The notes: generated by a model from the sequence alone, not told the origin. Counted from the stretch's first letter, positions 50,491-59,812 are shown. The stretch is DNA of 64,000 nt from Megasphaera cerevisiae DSM 20462 (GCF_001045675.1 NZ_LEKT01000008.1:1-64000); one strand, 5' to 3'. Numbers and translations: made by a program.

Positions 50491-50509
50491 ATAAGGGAGG
50501 TTTTATATT

Positions 50510-51424
50510 ATGGCAAATGTTAAAGGCGGCGTTATTGTTGCCAGTAAAAATCATTCAGCAGAAACAAATGGAACTCAGAAGAATATTGCAGCGTTATTTA
50601 ATGTGATGTTGAGTAAAGACGGGTATCAGAAGCGGTTTAATGAGTTGTTAGGAAAACGGGTGCCGCAGTTTATCGGCTCTCTTGTGGCCATGATGAATGG
50701 AGATTCTAATTTACAGCATGTATTTTATGATGCACCGATCACAATCATTCAGGCCGCATTGAAAGCAGCGGCCTATGATTTACCTATTGATCCGGGCTTG
50801 GGATATGCGTATATCGTTCCCTTTAAAAACAAACAGAAGGATGGTTCATCCCGATATGAGGCGACCTTTATTATGGGATATAAGGGGATGAATCAGTTAG
50901 CTTTGCGTTCCGGAGCCTATAAAAAAATCAATGTCATTGATGTTCGGGACGGCGAATTGAAGTCTTATAACCGTCTTACGGAAGAAATCGAATTTGATTT
51001 CATTGAAGATGATGACGAGCGAGAAAAGCGGGCCATTATTGGGTATTGCGGATATTTCCAGCTGATCAACGGCATGGAGAAAACGATTTACATGACAAAA
51101 AAGCAGATTGAGCAGCACGAAAAGAAATTCCGGAAAGGTCAGTATATGGGCAAAGTCTGGCGGGAAGATTACGATTCAATGGCCTGCAAAACCGTATTTC
51201 GGAAATTAATCGGTAAATGGGGTATCATGTCGGTCAATTATCAAACGGCAGATTCCTCAACAATTGCGGCTGCTACGGCTATTGCACAAGGGCAGTTTGA
51301 CGATGAAGATTTGACACCTAAGCAAACGATTGATATGGAAACCGGGGAAGTACTGCCGGCTGATCACGGCGACCAACCGCAGTCGGAAGATGACAAGATT
51401 TTGGAAGCATCACTGAATTTATAA
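50510..51424 (+). CDS. recT: RecT-family single-strand annealing protein
   Basis: 304 residues. RecT blocks: YDLPIDPGLGYAYIVPFKNK, ATFIMGYKGMNQLALRSGAY, IGYCGYFQLINGMEKTIYMT and YDSMACKTVFRKLIGKWGIM. Anneals complementary strands made by the YqaJ nuclease. Full length; the C-terminus is acidic, as usual. Confidence 0.92.
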   Translation: MANVKGGVIVASKNHSAETNGTQKNIAALFNVMLSKDGYQKRFNELLGKRVPQFIGSLVAMMNGDSNLQHVFYDAPITIIQAALKAAAYDLPIDPGLGYAYIVPFKNKQKDGSSRYEATFIMGYKGMNQLALRSGAYKKINVIDVRDGELKSYNRLTEEIEFDFIEDDDEREKRAIIGYCGYFQLINGMEKTIYMTKKQIEQHEKKFRKGQYMGKVWREDYDSMACKTVFRKLIGKWGIMSVNYQTADSSTIAAATAIAQGQFDDEDLTPKQTIDMETGEVLPADHGDQPQSEDDKILEASLNL

Positions 51425-51484
51425 GTTTTGGTGACGCGGGGAGTGGCAGAGGCTGCTCCCCAGTCCCTATAAGGTGGTGATGCT

Positions 51485-52270
51485 ATGGCAAGGCCGATAA
51501 AGCAAGGATTGGATTATTTTCCTTTAGATGTCGGTTTTTTGCAGGACGTAAAGATACGTAGAATAATGAGAGCGTGCGGAATACAATCCATCCCGGTGCT
51601 AATCAGCCTGCTGGCTAATATCTATCGCAATGACGGGTATTTCCTTCGGTGGGGCAACGATATGCCTTTTCTAATTGCTGACGAACTTGGGGTTAGTGAG
51701 GGCGCAGTTACCGCGACTGTCGATAAGGCGGTGCAGGTGGATTTCTTTAACGCCAATATGTTTCAAAAACACAGCGTACTAACTTCAGAAGGAATACAAC
51801 ATCGTTTTTTTGATGCAGTAACCCGCAGAAGTGCAGTCCGTTACGACGCAAGATTTCTGCTTATAAACGTTTCTGCATACAACAACCTCATTAATGCATG
51901 CAATAACTCCATTAATGAGGACGATAATACACAAAGTAAAGTAAAGGAAAGTAAAGTAGAGGAAAGTAGCAGCAGTACGAAAAAAACGGCTGCCGACTTT
52001 GGAAAACTGGTTAAGTCTTATCAAAATAATGTTCACCCAATTGCCAATGATATTGAAAAAGATAAATTACTGGATTTGTTGAAAACTTATGGACTAGATG
52101 CATGTCTAAAAGCTATTGAACGGGCTGTACTACGGGGACTGATGAATATTGGATATATTGGCGGTATTCTGCGACGCTGGCAGGAGAATGGGTATGATGA
52201 TCCATCCGGATTTGATCCAGACAATGGGAATCATATGGAAATAAGCCAATACGATAAGATTGATTTTTGA
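51485..52270 (+). CDS. Phage replication initiator with Lin1244/Lin1753 and DnaD domains
   Basis: 261 residues. N-terminal DUF4373-type domain (GLDYFPLDVGFLQDVKIRRI, then IPVLISLLANIYRNDGYFL) with a winged-helix character; a variable linker with a Ser/Thr/Lys stretch; C-terminal DnaD/DnaB2 domain (LLKTYGLDACLKAIERAVLR, GYIGGILRRWQENG). Such proteins open the phage origin and recruit the loader encoded next. An origin within this gene or the linker (AAGTAAAGTAAAGGAAAGTA repeats at about 51930) is possible. Confidence 0.85.
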   Translation: MARPIKQGLDYFPLDVGFLQDVKIRRIMRACGIQSIPVLISLLANIYRNDGYFLRWGNDMPFLIADELGVSEGAVTATVDKAVQVDFFNANMFQKHSVLTSEGIQHRFFDAVTRRSAVRYDARFLLINVSAYNNLINACNNSINEDDNTQSKVKESKVEESSSSTKKTAADFGKLVKSYQNNVHPIANDIEKDKLLDLLKTYGLDACLKAIERAVLRGLMNIGYIGGILRRWQENGYDDPSGFDPDNGNHMEISQYDKIDF

Positions 52271-52288
52271 TGTGAGGTGAAAAAAATC

Positions 52289-53128
52289 ATGCAAAAAGCA
52301 ATAACAGATAAGGAACGGATACTGCAAAAAGTAGGATATATTCATCATTTGTCTCAATCGGAAATGAATCAGGTTCGACCAAATGCAGTACGGACGTTGT
52401 CTACACCGCCGGATGGAATCAAATGTGAAAAATGTGGTAATACCGGATACATTGAAGGCGTGCATCCTGAAGGATATGAAATAATGGAACCTTGCCCTTT
52501 ATGCTATGAACGACGGAAAATTGCACGCCGATTACGGCACAGTGGGGTTTCACCACAAGATTATGACAGATATACTCTTGCCAGCTTTGACGGCGGTAGA
52601 AGTGAAATGAGTGCCAGAATGAAAGCACTTGCGGAGAAATATTTACATGAACACGTAACCAATGGGCATGGTTTTGGCGTATTTGGCAGTTCCGGAATGG
52701 GAAAGACGCATATATGCATTGCTATTTGCCAGAGTTTGACACGGAAATACGATGAACCACATTATTATTTTTCGTATCGGGCAGAAATGCCAGAATTGAT
52801 TAAAAGCATGAGATCTTTTACTGCTGAATACGGTAAGCAGATAGAAAAATGGAAAACCTGTAAAAATTTGTATATTGATGATCTTTTTAAATTTTCCGGG
52901 AAGGTGCAAAATGGCCGTTTAGTTAATATTGACCAGGACGATTTGAAAGTGATGTTTGATATTATCAATGCCCGGTATCTCAACCATGCTACCACATTTT
53001 TTAGTAGTGAATACACGGTAGGGGATATTTCAAAAGTGGATGGGGCAATCGGCAGCCGAATATTTGAAATGGTTGAACCATATGGCCTAAAGGTCGAGGG
53101 GGAAAATGAACGATTAAAAGGAGCGTAA
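52289..53128 (+). CDS. DnaC/DnaI-like helicase loader
   Basis: 279 residues from ATG 52289 (GTGAGGTG upstream). A zinc ribbon at about 45-80 (CEKCGNTGYIEG and CPLCYERR), then AAA+ ATPase with Walker A GVFGSSGMGKTHICIAI and Walker B NLYIDDLFKF. Loads the host replicative helicase at the phage origin. Follows the DnaD-type initiator. Confidence 0.9.
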   Translation: MQKAITDKERILQKVGYIHHLSQSEMNQVRPNAVRTLSTPPDGIKCEKCGNTGYIEGVHPEGYEIMEPCPLCYERRKIARRLRHSGVSPQDYDRYTLASFDGGRSEMSARMKALAEKYLHEHVTNGHGFGVFGSSGMGKTHICIAICQSLTRKYDEPHYYFSYRAEMPELIKSMRSFTAEYGKQIEKWKTCKNLYIDDLFKFSGKVQNGRLVNIDQDDLKVMFDIINARYLNHATTFFSSEYTVGDISKVDGAIGSRIFEMVEPYGLKVEGENERLKGA

Positions 53129-53131
53129 GAA

Positions 53132-53230
53132 ATGAACAGAACAAGAGCCATCGTATGGCGTGTGATCATTGTATGGTGTATAGGATTTTGGATCACGGTA
53201 GGATATTTGGCATACATTGCATCGAGGTGA
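53132..53230 (+). CDS. Short membrane peptide
   Basis: 32 residues (MNRTRAIVWRVIIVWCIGFW, then ITVGYLAYIASR): a single hydrophobic helix with basic ends. GGAGCGTAAG before the ATG. Small membrane peptides are frequent in phage early operons. Low information. Confidence 0.4.
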   Translation: MNRTRAIVWRVIIVWCIGFWITVGYLAYIASR

Positions 53231-53234
53231 GGGC

Positions 53235-53438
53235 ATGGATAAGAGAAACATAGAAGGGTATGCGGATTTGACGCCATATGAAGCGCTGCGGCCTAAAATC
53301 AGCCAAGCCGATATTGATGATGCCCGTCGTATGGACAAGGCGATCAAAAGTGCAAAGCGGACTCTTTCTATTGCTGGTTTTGAGGTAATCGGAAGAATCG
53401 CGTTGAAAAACCGGCGGACAGGAAAAATACATGAGTAA
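53235..53438 (+). CDS. Small phage protein, unknown
   Basis: 67 residues from ATG 53235 (GAGGTGAGGGC upstream). Charged helix (ADIDDARRMDKAIKSAKR), then LSIAGFEVIGRIALKNRRTG, a short beta hairpin typical of ParB- or phage-type small basic proteins. Unknown function. Confidence 0.55.
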   Translation: MDKRNIEGYADLTPYEALRPKISQADIDDARRMDKAIKSAKRTLSIAGFEVIGRIALKNRRTGKIHE

Positions 53439-53449
53439 GGAGGACGTTC

Positions 53450-53860
53450 ATGAATTGGACAGAGGAAGACTACCAAGCCTATGTACAGCGCAGGGCCTCT
53501 ATTCACAGGCCGGTCAAGCCTATCAATCGCTCTAAGTATCACGCCCGGAAAATCGAAAAGCACGGCCATATATGGGATAGCCATAAGGAGCTGCGGGAAT
53601 ACGAGCGGCTCATGCTTCTACAGCAAGCCGGGGAAATCAAGACGATTATGCTGCAGCCCCAATTTGAATTACAGCCGGCATTTACGTACAAAGGTAAAAA
53701 GCAGCGGGCCATTACGTATAAAGCCGATTTTATGGTGCTGTATGCAAACGGCAGGAAAGAAGTCATTGAAGTAAAAGGATTTAAGACACGGGACTATGTA
53801 TTGCGGCGGAAGCTGCTGCTATTCAAGCATCCGGATATCAATTTTGTAGAAATTACGTAA
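53450..53860 (+). CDS. DUF1064 nuclease-like protein
   Basis: 136 residues. SKYHARKIEKHGHIWDSHKE, LREYERLMLLQQAGEI, LQPQFELQPAF, TYKADFMVLYANGRKEVIEV and KGFKT match DUF1064, with the D-x(n)-E-x-K core (ADFM...EVIEVKG) of PD-(D/E)xK nucleases. A likely structure-specific endonuclease for phage recombination intermediates. Confidence 0.85.
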   Translation: MNWTEEDYQAYVQRRASIHRPVKPINRSKYHARKIEKHGHIWDSHKELREYERLMLLQQAGEIKTIMLQPQFELQPAFTYKGKKQRAITYKADFMVLYANGRKEVIEVKGFKTRDYVLRRKLLLFKHPDINFVEIT

Positions 53861-53873
53861 AGGTGGCAACGAT

Positions 53874-54128
53874 ATGAGCCGAAAAAATAGGAGGATTCGC
53901 GGCAAGCCTAAAAAGTTGCCGTCAATAAAAGTAAATACGAATCAAGGCCGGCATGACGACCGGAGCCGCTGCGCATTTTGTGGGCGGCTTTTGGGCGCTT
54001 ATGAATGGCACTGGATATGGGACGAGTTTGGACAGCGTGTCCGGAAGTGCAATGACGAACGGGATTGCTACCAGCAACGCCGATCAGCAGCGGAGGCGGC
54101 ATACCGGAAGGCGATACGATTACGATAG
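53874..54128 (+). CDS. Small zinc-finger-like phage protein
   Basis: 84 residues, with AAAGGTGGCAACG before the ATG. Basic N-terminus (SRKNRRIRGKPKKLPSIKVN), then CAFCGRLL and a later C-x5-C (KCNDERDC), a possible treble zinc finger of the kind seen in HNH-type proteins but without visible HNH. Unknown. Confidence 0.55.
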   Translation: MSRKNRRIRGKPKKLPSIKVNTNQGRHDDRSRCAFCGRLLGAYEWHWIWDEFGQRVRKCNDERDCYQQRRSAAEAAYRKAIRLR

Positions 54129-54153
54129 ATAGGGAGAGCGGAGGAGATAGGAT

Positions 54154-54645
54154 ATGGACTTAAACAAACAGGCAGCAGCGGTAAAAGAATATCTGACACG
54201 GTACCGGGAGATTACGACCTATATAGACAATATCAAGGCTGATATAGCAGACTATGAGGCCCGGCTGCCGCTGAGTGCTGCGCCCAAGGTTCCCAGCCTA
54301 TCTTTTGCCCCCGGTGGCAGTGGGGATACTATAAGCCAACAGGAACGGGACTATTTTAGCAAGGAAGAAATGGGAAAGAAAATCAGGATGCTGCAGGCAG
54401 AGCTCACTCAAATAGAACCGGTCATGAATCGCCTCAATCGGTCGCTTGACGCTTTAGGAGAGACGGACAGGGCAATCATATGGAGCAAGTATGTGGAAGC
54501 CTTCTCATGGCATATCACGGCGCGAGCGGCACATTGCTCAGAGGGATACTGCCGGAAGCGCAGTGAAAATATATTGAAGGTACTGTCCGGCATGATGTTT
54601 GGGCCTGGGGATATTCCGGTGCAGGGGAAATTTATGTTTTTGTGA
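54154..54645 (+). CDS. ArpU/DUF1492-like late-gene regulator
   Basis: 163 residues. Two coiled helices, then a sigma-region-4-like end: LGETDRAIIWSKYVEAFSWH and AHCSEGYCRKRSENILKVL, which forms a helix-turn-helix. Such proteins (ArpU, RinA, DUF1492) switch on late genes of Firmicute phages. It lies two genes before the late promoter region at 55669, its probable target. Confidence 0.72.
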   Translation: MDLNKQAAAVKEYLTRYREITTYIDNIKADIADYEARLPLSAAPKVPSLSFAPGGSGDTISQQERDYFSKEEMGKKIRMLQAELTQIEPVMNRLNRSLDALGETDRAIIWSKYVEAFSWHITARAAHCSEGYCRKRSENILKVLSGMMFGPGDIPVQGKFMFL

Positions 54646-54692
54646 AAATATTTTTTTTTTCTGATATAATGCAATTGGGGTGATCATATATC

Positions 54693-55637
54693 ATGGTTAA
54701 TTTTATATGGAACATTGTTTGTTCTTGGGAACCAGCAGTATATTCAGCTATCGCGGCTTGTTTTTCTGTAGCGGCATCTGTTATGGTGTATCTTTTTAAT
54801 CGAAGACAGTATAAGAAAAAATTTAAAAGTGATTTATATAATACTGTTACACAATTAGCGGGATTTGTTAATTATATACGTTTTCTGTATAGATATCACA
54901 AGATTTATACTACGTCGCAGGTAGAGGAAATCATAGGTCAAATCCAAAATATAAATAAAAACCTATTAAATTCTACAGAGTCGTTTTATTTTAATGATCA
55001 ATTTGATCTAAAAACCATAATAAAAATTAATAGTTTTTTTGAAAGATATATTGGATGGAGAGCTTTTAAAATTATTGACTTAACAGAAATCTTTTTGGAA
55101 ACAGGAAATTTATGTAATTTGCAAAAGAAAGCTTTAGAAGCCTTAACTGTTATACGGGATGAATATGGCAAAAGTGATAAAAAAATAAAAAAAATATTAG
55201 ATTCATCACTTCGTAATATGGAAGAGATATCTAGAACATGTGATGAAGACGAAAAAAAATTAAGATATATTGGAAGTAATTTATGTTATATATTTTCGAT
55301 TTCCGAGATTCAAAATAATTTAAAAAATTTTGGAAATGAAGAAGTAATAAAGTGGGAAGAAGTAAAGAAATGCATTATAGTAAAATGTTATAAAATATTT
55401 TTAAGTGGGGATATGAAGGATAAAAATTATAACGAAGCCATACAGTTCTTATTTGATTGCCAGATAATTGATTGGGGTTATAAAGACGAAAAAAAAGACG
55501 ATGAAAAAGACGATGGGAAAAAATCTATCATATTTTCAACGATAGATAATAAAAATATGGAATGGGAAATCATTAAACCTTTTTTTCAATCTATAATTGG
55601 AAAATTAATGTTAGACAGAATGGATAGTAATCATTAA
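54693..55637 (+). CDS. AT-rich membrane-anchored accessory protein
   Basis: 314 residues, with GGGGTGATCATATATC before the ATG. One N-terminal membrane helix (AVYSAIAACFSVAASVMVYL), a basic turn (FNRRQYKKKFKS), then a long helical cytosolic part and a Lys/Asp-rich stretch (DEKKDDEKDDGKK). It is much richer in A and T than the phage core genes around it and sits between early and late modules, the usual insertion place of accessory genes. It may act in superinfection exclusion. No family recognised. Confidence 0.55.
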   Translation: MVNFIWNIVCSWEPAVYSAIAACFSVAASVMVYLFNRRQYKKKFKSDLYNTVTQLAGFVNYIRFLYRYHKIYTTSQVEEIIGQIQNINKNLLNSTESFYFNDQFDLKTIIKINSFFERYIGWRAFKIIDLTEIFLETGNLCNLQKKALEALTVIRDEYGKSDKKIKKILDSSLRNMEEISRTCDEDEKKLRYIGSNLCYIFSISEIQNNLKNFGNEEVIKWEEVKKCIIVKCYKIFLSGDMKDKNYNEAIQFLFDCQIIDWGYKDEKKDDEKDDGKKSIIFSTIDNKNMEWEIIKPFFQSIIGKLMLDRMDSNH

Positions 55638-55668
55638 TGTCTTGATGATTGTGGATAACTTTTTTCTT

Positions 55669-55734
55669 GTAGCAGATTTGGGCAGATTTATAGCAGAATT
55701 GTAGCAGGTTTGGACAGGAAACTTGTGGTATAAT
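55669..55734 (+). promoter_or_regulatory. Late promoter with upstream repeats
   Basis: GTAGCAGATTTGGGCAG (55669-55685) and GTAGCAGGTTTGGACAG (55701-55717) are near-identical, 32 bp apart; ATAGCAGAATT (55690-55700) lies between. They stand right before an extended -10 box TGTGGTATAAT (TATAAT 55729-55734) without a good -35. This is the layout of an activator-dependent promoter, and the ArpU-like protein is the candidate activator. Confidence 0.6.
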
Positions 55735-55765
55735 GACATTGTAGAAAACTGAATACAAGACAACA

Positions 55766-55795
55766 AAGCCATCGGTATGAATCCGGTGGCTTTTA
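55766..55795 (+). terminator. Terminator shortly after the late promoter
   Basis: GCCATCGG-TATGAAT-CCGGTGGC (8 pairs, one G-T) then TTTTATG. A transcript from the promoter would be only about 55 bases unless it is read through. Confidence 0.65.
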
Positions 55796-55959
55796 TGGTA
55801 TCATCCTTGTAAAGAGGTGATATTTTATGGGGGTTTGTCAAGTTAAGTGTGTAAGTTTTTTTAGGTATCATAAAAGAAGAGGAAAAATTTTATGGTTCGT
55901 TTATTACGGGAGCATTTACTATCATTGGAGTTATTATAGGTTCTGTCCTTACATTTCTT

Positions 55960-56337
55960 TTGCAATGGTTTAACAATAGAAGAAAGTTAAATATTAATGC
56001 AAGTGTGATGGTTCCCGTTTCAGGAGATGTAGTAGGAGAAAAAAATATTTATGTAACTATTACTAATTCTTGTTCTATACCAATTCATGTCGTTCATCTT
56101 GGAATAACAATGGAAGATGGTATTGAGGGATTTTGTGTTTGTAATATATTGCCAAAAGTATTGCACGAATCTGAATATACGATAGAAAAAATAAATATAA
56201 AAAGCTTACCGGATGTCAAGAAGGGAAATTATATTAAAAATATTTATGCTTTTGATGTTTTAAAGAATAAGTGGCATGTGAAAAATAAAGAGCTAGAAAA
56301 AATAAATTTGGAAATTGATAAGATAATAAATAATTGA
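55960..56337 (+). CDS. AT-rich accessory protein, start uncertain
   Basis: 125 residues from TTG 55960 (QWFNNRRKLNINASVMVP), strand-rich (NIYVTITNSCSIPIHVVHLG). The same frame is open upstream to about 55852 and encodes a membrane helix (GAFTIIGVIIGSVLTFLLQW) that clearly belongs to the protein, yet no ATG, GTG or TTG precedes that helix. An ATG with a good ribosome site at 55827 is in another frame and could have been the old start, so a frameshift is likely. Function unknown. Confidence 0.45.
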   Translation: MQWFNNRRKLNINASVMVPVSGDVVGEKNIYVTITNSCSIPIHVVHLGITMEDGIEGFCVCNILPKVLHESEYTIEKINIKSLPDVKKGNYIKNIYAFDVLKNKWHVKNKELEKINLEIDKIINN

Positions 56338-56350
56338 GATATTTATTTCT

Positions 56351-56376
56351 AGCACTCAGCGATGAGTGCTTTTTTG
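56351..56376 (+). terminator. Rho-independent terminator
   Basis: AGCACTCA-GCGA-TGAGTGCT then TTTTTT, between the accessory gene and terS. Confidence 0.8.
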
Positions 56377-56421
56377 TTGCCAATTTCAAAACCAACACAA
56401 TGAGGCGGTGGTGAGTATGTA

Positions 56422-57120
56422 ATGGACGTAAAAGTGCAAGCTCATGCTGATTACGTCAACGGCATGAAATATAAGGAAATTGCTGATAAATACGGCATTT
56501 CTATGAACACGGTAAAGTCGTGGAAACAACGAAATAATTGGCAGCGAAAGTTGCAGAAAAAGGGTGCACCCAGAGCGAAAAAGGGTGCACCCTTTTGTAA
56601 TGCAAATGCAGTTGGAAATCGAGGCGGGCCAGGAGGGCCAGAACATAATCAGAAGGCCGTCACGCATGGCCTATTTGCTAAGTACCTGCCACCGGAAACG
56701 GCGGAGCTGGTGCAGGCTATAGAAAAGAAATCGCCTATAGATATCCTTTGGGATAATATCTGTATCAAATATGCTGCCATTATTCGGGCGCAGAAGATCA
56801 TGTATGTAAAGGATCAGGATGATTTGACAAAGGTGCTGAAACGTCAAAAAGAAAGTTCCGGTCAAACGGATTCTTGGGAAAAGGAGTACGAACTGCAGTT
56901 TGCTTGGGATAAGCAGGCTGCTTTTTTAATGGCCCAGTCCCGGGCCATGGGTACACTGAATAATATGATTAAGCAGTATGAAGAAATGTGCCGGGCCGGA
57001 CAGGCAGATGAAGAACAGCGGCTGCGTATTCAAAAGCTTAAGGCTGAAGTTGATTCTATTAAAAATGACGCTCCGGATAAGGAGACTGTTACATTTACAT
57101 TTGATAGGAAAAGTGATTGA
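56422..57120 (+). CDS. terS: Terminase small subunit
   Basis: 232 residues. N-terminal helix-turn-helix ADYVNGMKYKEIADKYGISM, then NTVKSWKQRNNW, a basic linker with repeated KKGAPRAKKGAP, then GGPGGPEHNQKAVTHGLFAK and a helical oligomer part. Recognises phage DNA for packaging. The C-terminus reads into terL with a few bases overlap of reading frames. Confidence 0.85.
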   Translation: MDVKVQAHADYVNGMKYKEIADKYGISMNTVKSWKQRNNWQRKLQKKGAPRAKKGAPFCNANAVGNRGGPGGPEHNQKAVTHGLFAKYLPPETAELVQAIEKKSPIDILWDNICIKYAAIIRAQKIMYVKDQDDLTKVLKRQKESSGQTDSWEKEYELQFAWDKQAAFLMAQSRAMGTLNNMIKQYEEMCRAGQADEEQRLRIQKLKAEVDSIKNDAPDKETVTFTFDRKSD

Positions 57121-57122
57121 TT

Positions 57123-58367
57123 ATGGAAGTAAATATCGCTAATATTATTTCACCGGCGTTTGATCCGGTGTTCTGGGATATACAACAGCATACGCATACG
57201 TTTTATTGGCTGGCTGGGGGCCGTGGCAGTACAAAATCTTCCTTTATCGGAGGTATTGAAGTACCGACGTTATTGATGCAGCATCCGCAGTGCCATGCCG
57301 TCGTCTTGCGTAAGGTAGGCAATACCATCAAAAACAGTGTATATCCACAAGTACAATGGGGTATTGATCAGTTGGGTGTTGCTGACCGTTTCCGCTTCAA
57401 AACGTCGCCGCATGAAATCACGTATAAGGCAACCGGACAGAAGATTTTGTTCTTTGGGGTAGATGATCCGACCAAAGTCAAGTCCATTAAGCTGCCGTTT
57501 GGGTATGTGGGGATTGTGTGGTTAGAAGAATTGGATCAATTCAGCGGAATGGAAGAAATCCGGAATTTGTTTCAATCTCTGCTGCGTGGTGGCGAAGAAT
57601 ACTGGGTGTTTTGTACGTACAATCCGCCGAAAAGCCAAAACAACTGGGTGAATGAAGAAATACTCTTTGATGATCCAGACCGGCTAGTACATCATTCTAC
57701 ATATTTAGACGTGCCTAAAGCGTGGTTAGGCGATCAGTTCATCCTGGAAGCCGAAAAGCTCAAAGCTAAGAATGAAGTGCTGTACAAGCATGAATACCTG
57801 GGCGAAGTCACCGGCACCGGCGGGGCTGTGTTTGAAAACGTATCAGACTTGCGTATGAGTGACGACATGATCGCACAGTTTGACCGGCGGCATTATGGGT
57901 TGGATTTCGGCTTTGCGGTGGATCCGTTGGCATTTAATGCGATGCACTATGATGCAAAACACGAAGATTTGTATATATTTGACGAACTGTATCAACAGAA
58001 GCTGACAAATAAGCGGGCAGCTGAAATGATTAAACAGAAATATAACTCTTGCCGCATCATTGCTGATTCGGCTGAACCTAAAAGCATTGTAGAAATGCGC
58101 GGGTTTGGCTCAAATATCACGGGAGCCAGAAAAGGCCCGGACAGTGTGGAGCATGGTATGAAATGGCTGCAGGAACGGGCACATATTTATATTGATAAGC
58201 AGCGCTGTCCCAATACCTATAAGGAGTTTGTCAATTATGAGTACGAGCGCAATAAGGACGGTCAGTTTATTAGTGCCTATCCGGATAAAAACAACCATGC
58301 GATTGATGATATCCGGTATGCCATGGAAAAAGAAATGGCCCGCAGCCGGTTACGCATTATGAAATGA
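57123..58367 (+). CDS. terL: Terminase large subunit (PBSX type)
   Basis: 414 residues from ATG 57123. ATPase: Walker A-like WLAGGRGSTKSSFIG, Walker B VGIVWLEELDQF; nuclease: HYGLDFGFAVDPLAF (first Asp), IIADSAEPKSI (second) and NHAIDDIRYAME (third), typical of Terminase_3/6C. Pumps DNA into the prohead and cuts it. Full length. Confidence 0.93.
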   Translation: MEVNIANIISPAFDPVFWDIQQHTHTFYWLAGGRGSTKSSFIGGIEVPTLLMQHPQCHAVVLRKVGNTIKNSVYPQVQWGIDQLGVADRFRFKTSPHEITYKATGQKILFFGVDDPTKVKSIKLPFGYVGIVWLEELDQFSGMEEIRNLFQSLLRGGEEYWVFCTYNPPKSQNNWVNEEILFDDPDRLVHHSTYLDVPKAWLGDQFILEAEKLKAKNEVLYKHEYLGEVTGTGGAVFENVSDLRMSDDMIAQFDRRHYGLDFGFAVDPLAFNAMHYDAKHEDLYIFDELYQQKLTNKRAAEMIKQKYNSCRIIADSAEPKSIVEMRGFGSNITGARKGPDSVEHGMKWLQERAHIYIDKQRCPNTYKEFVNYEYERNKDGQFISAYPDKNNHAIDDIRYAMEKEMARSRLRIMK

Positions 58368-58378
58368 GGTGAGTACCG

Positions 58379-59812
58379 TTGAATTTGGATGCAGCAAAGA
58401 AGTTAATAACTCAATATATAGAAGGGCATGCCGAGTTTATTTCCAGTGCCGAAATTGCAGAACGGTATTATCGGGTACGGAATGATATTTTGTTCCGCAA
58501 ACCAAAGACGAAGCCAGGAAGCGAAACATCTGAAGTTGTTAATCCATTGCGGAATGCAGACAACCGTATCCCCCATAGCTTTTATGAATTGCTAGTAGAT
58601 CAAAAGGCTGCCTACATGTTTACAACGCCGCCTCTTTTTGATGTGAAAAACGATGAAATGAACCAAGTTATTGCCAATGCATTAGGGGATGGGTGGGCGA
58701 AAAAAGCAAAACTATTATGTGTGAATGCCAGTAACGCAAGGATTGCATGGCTGCATTATTGGATGGATCCAGAAAGTGGGTTTCAATATGGCGTCGTACC
58801 TTCCATGCAAATTATTCCGGTATGGTCTAAAAAACTAGATCAAAAATTACTTGCTGTACTTCGTGTGTATAAGGATATTGATGCAGATACAGGCGATACT
58901 TACGATGTATATGAGTACTGGACAGATACAGAGTGCCAGGCTTTCCGTAAACGAGCTGCAGATGAAATTACAACAGGCCTAATGGACTATCCTTGTTTTA
59001 CTGATTTTTATGAAGCTGGATTATCCGATTCGAACAACGTTATGCACCATGATTTTGGTGCGGTGCCGTTTATCCCGTTTTTTAACAATTCTATACCCAG
59101 TAGTGATTTAGATCGTGTCAAAGCACTTGTTGATGCTTATGACAAAACCTATAGCGGTTTTATGGATGACCTCGAAGATATACAAGAGGTCATTTTTGTT
59201 TTGACAAATTATGGTGGTGCCGGTGAAAGTGGCGAGCTAAATAAGTTTTTGAAAGACCTCAAATATTATAAAGCTATCTGTACAGACAGTGATGGAGCCG
59301 GCGATAAAAGCGGTGTGTCGACACTTACGATTGATATCCCGGTGGAAGCTCGAGATAAAATGCTTGAAATTACACGTAAGGCGATTTTTGACATGGGACA
59401 GGGCATTGATCCACAACAACAAGGCTTGGACGCTACCAGCGGCGAAGCAATGAAATTTTTATATGCTTTGTTAGAACTCAAAGCAGGATTAATGGAAACG
59501 GAATTCCGCCTTGGCTTTAATCAACTGATACGCGCTATTTGTAAGGTAAATAAACGGGACTGTGGCACGATTATTCAAACATGGACACGTACCAGTATCC
59601 GTAATGATGCTGAATTAGTGGCAATGTGTGCTCAATCAGACGGAATCGTATCTCGAAAAACTATCCTGAAACATCATCCCTTTGTAGAAAATGCGGAAGA
59701 TGAGGAAAAGCAGCTGCAGAAGGAGCAGAAAGATAAAGAGGCGCAATTGGATTCCTATGATGGCGATTTGCATGATCCAACTGGCAATAAAGGGGGTGAA
59801 GGGAATGTATAA
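58379..59812 (+). CDS. Portal protein (SPP1 gp6-like)
   Basis: 477 residues from TTG (GAGGTGAGTACCG upstream). NPLRNADNRIPHSFYELLVD, QKAAYMFTTPPLF, FGAVPFIPFFNNSIPSSDLD and GQGIDPQQQGLDATSGEAMK match SPP1-type portals. Forms the twelve-part ring through which DNA enters. Overlaps a small gene by 8 bases. Confidence 0.9.
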   Translation: MNLDAAKKLITQYIEGHAEFISSAEIAERYYRVRNDILFRKPKTKPGSETSEVVNPLRNADNRIPHSFYELLVDQKAAYMFTTPPLFDVKNDEMNQVIANALGDGWAKKAKLLCVNASNARIAWLHYWMDPESGFQYGVVPSMQIIPVWSKKLDQKLLAVLRVYKDIDADTGDTYDVYEYWTDTECQAFRKRAADEITTGLMDYPCFTDFYEAGLSDSNNVMHHDFGAVPFIPFFNNSIPSSDLDRVKALVDAYDKTYSGFMDDLEDIQEVIFVLTNYGGAGESGELNKFLKDLKYYKAICTDSDGAGDKSGVSTLTIDIPVEARDKMLEITRKAIFDMGQGIDPQQQGLDATSGEAMKFLYALLELKAGLMETEFRLGFNQLIRAICKVNKRDCGTIIQTWTRTSIRNDAELVAMCAQSDGIVSRKTILKHHPFVENAEDEEKQLQKEQKDKEAQLDSYDGDLHDPTGNKGGEGNV

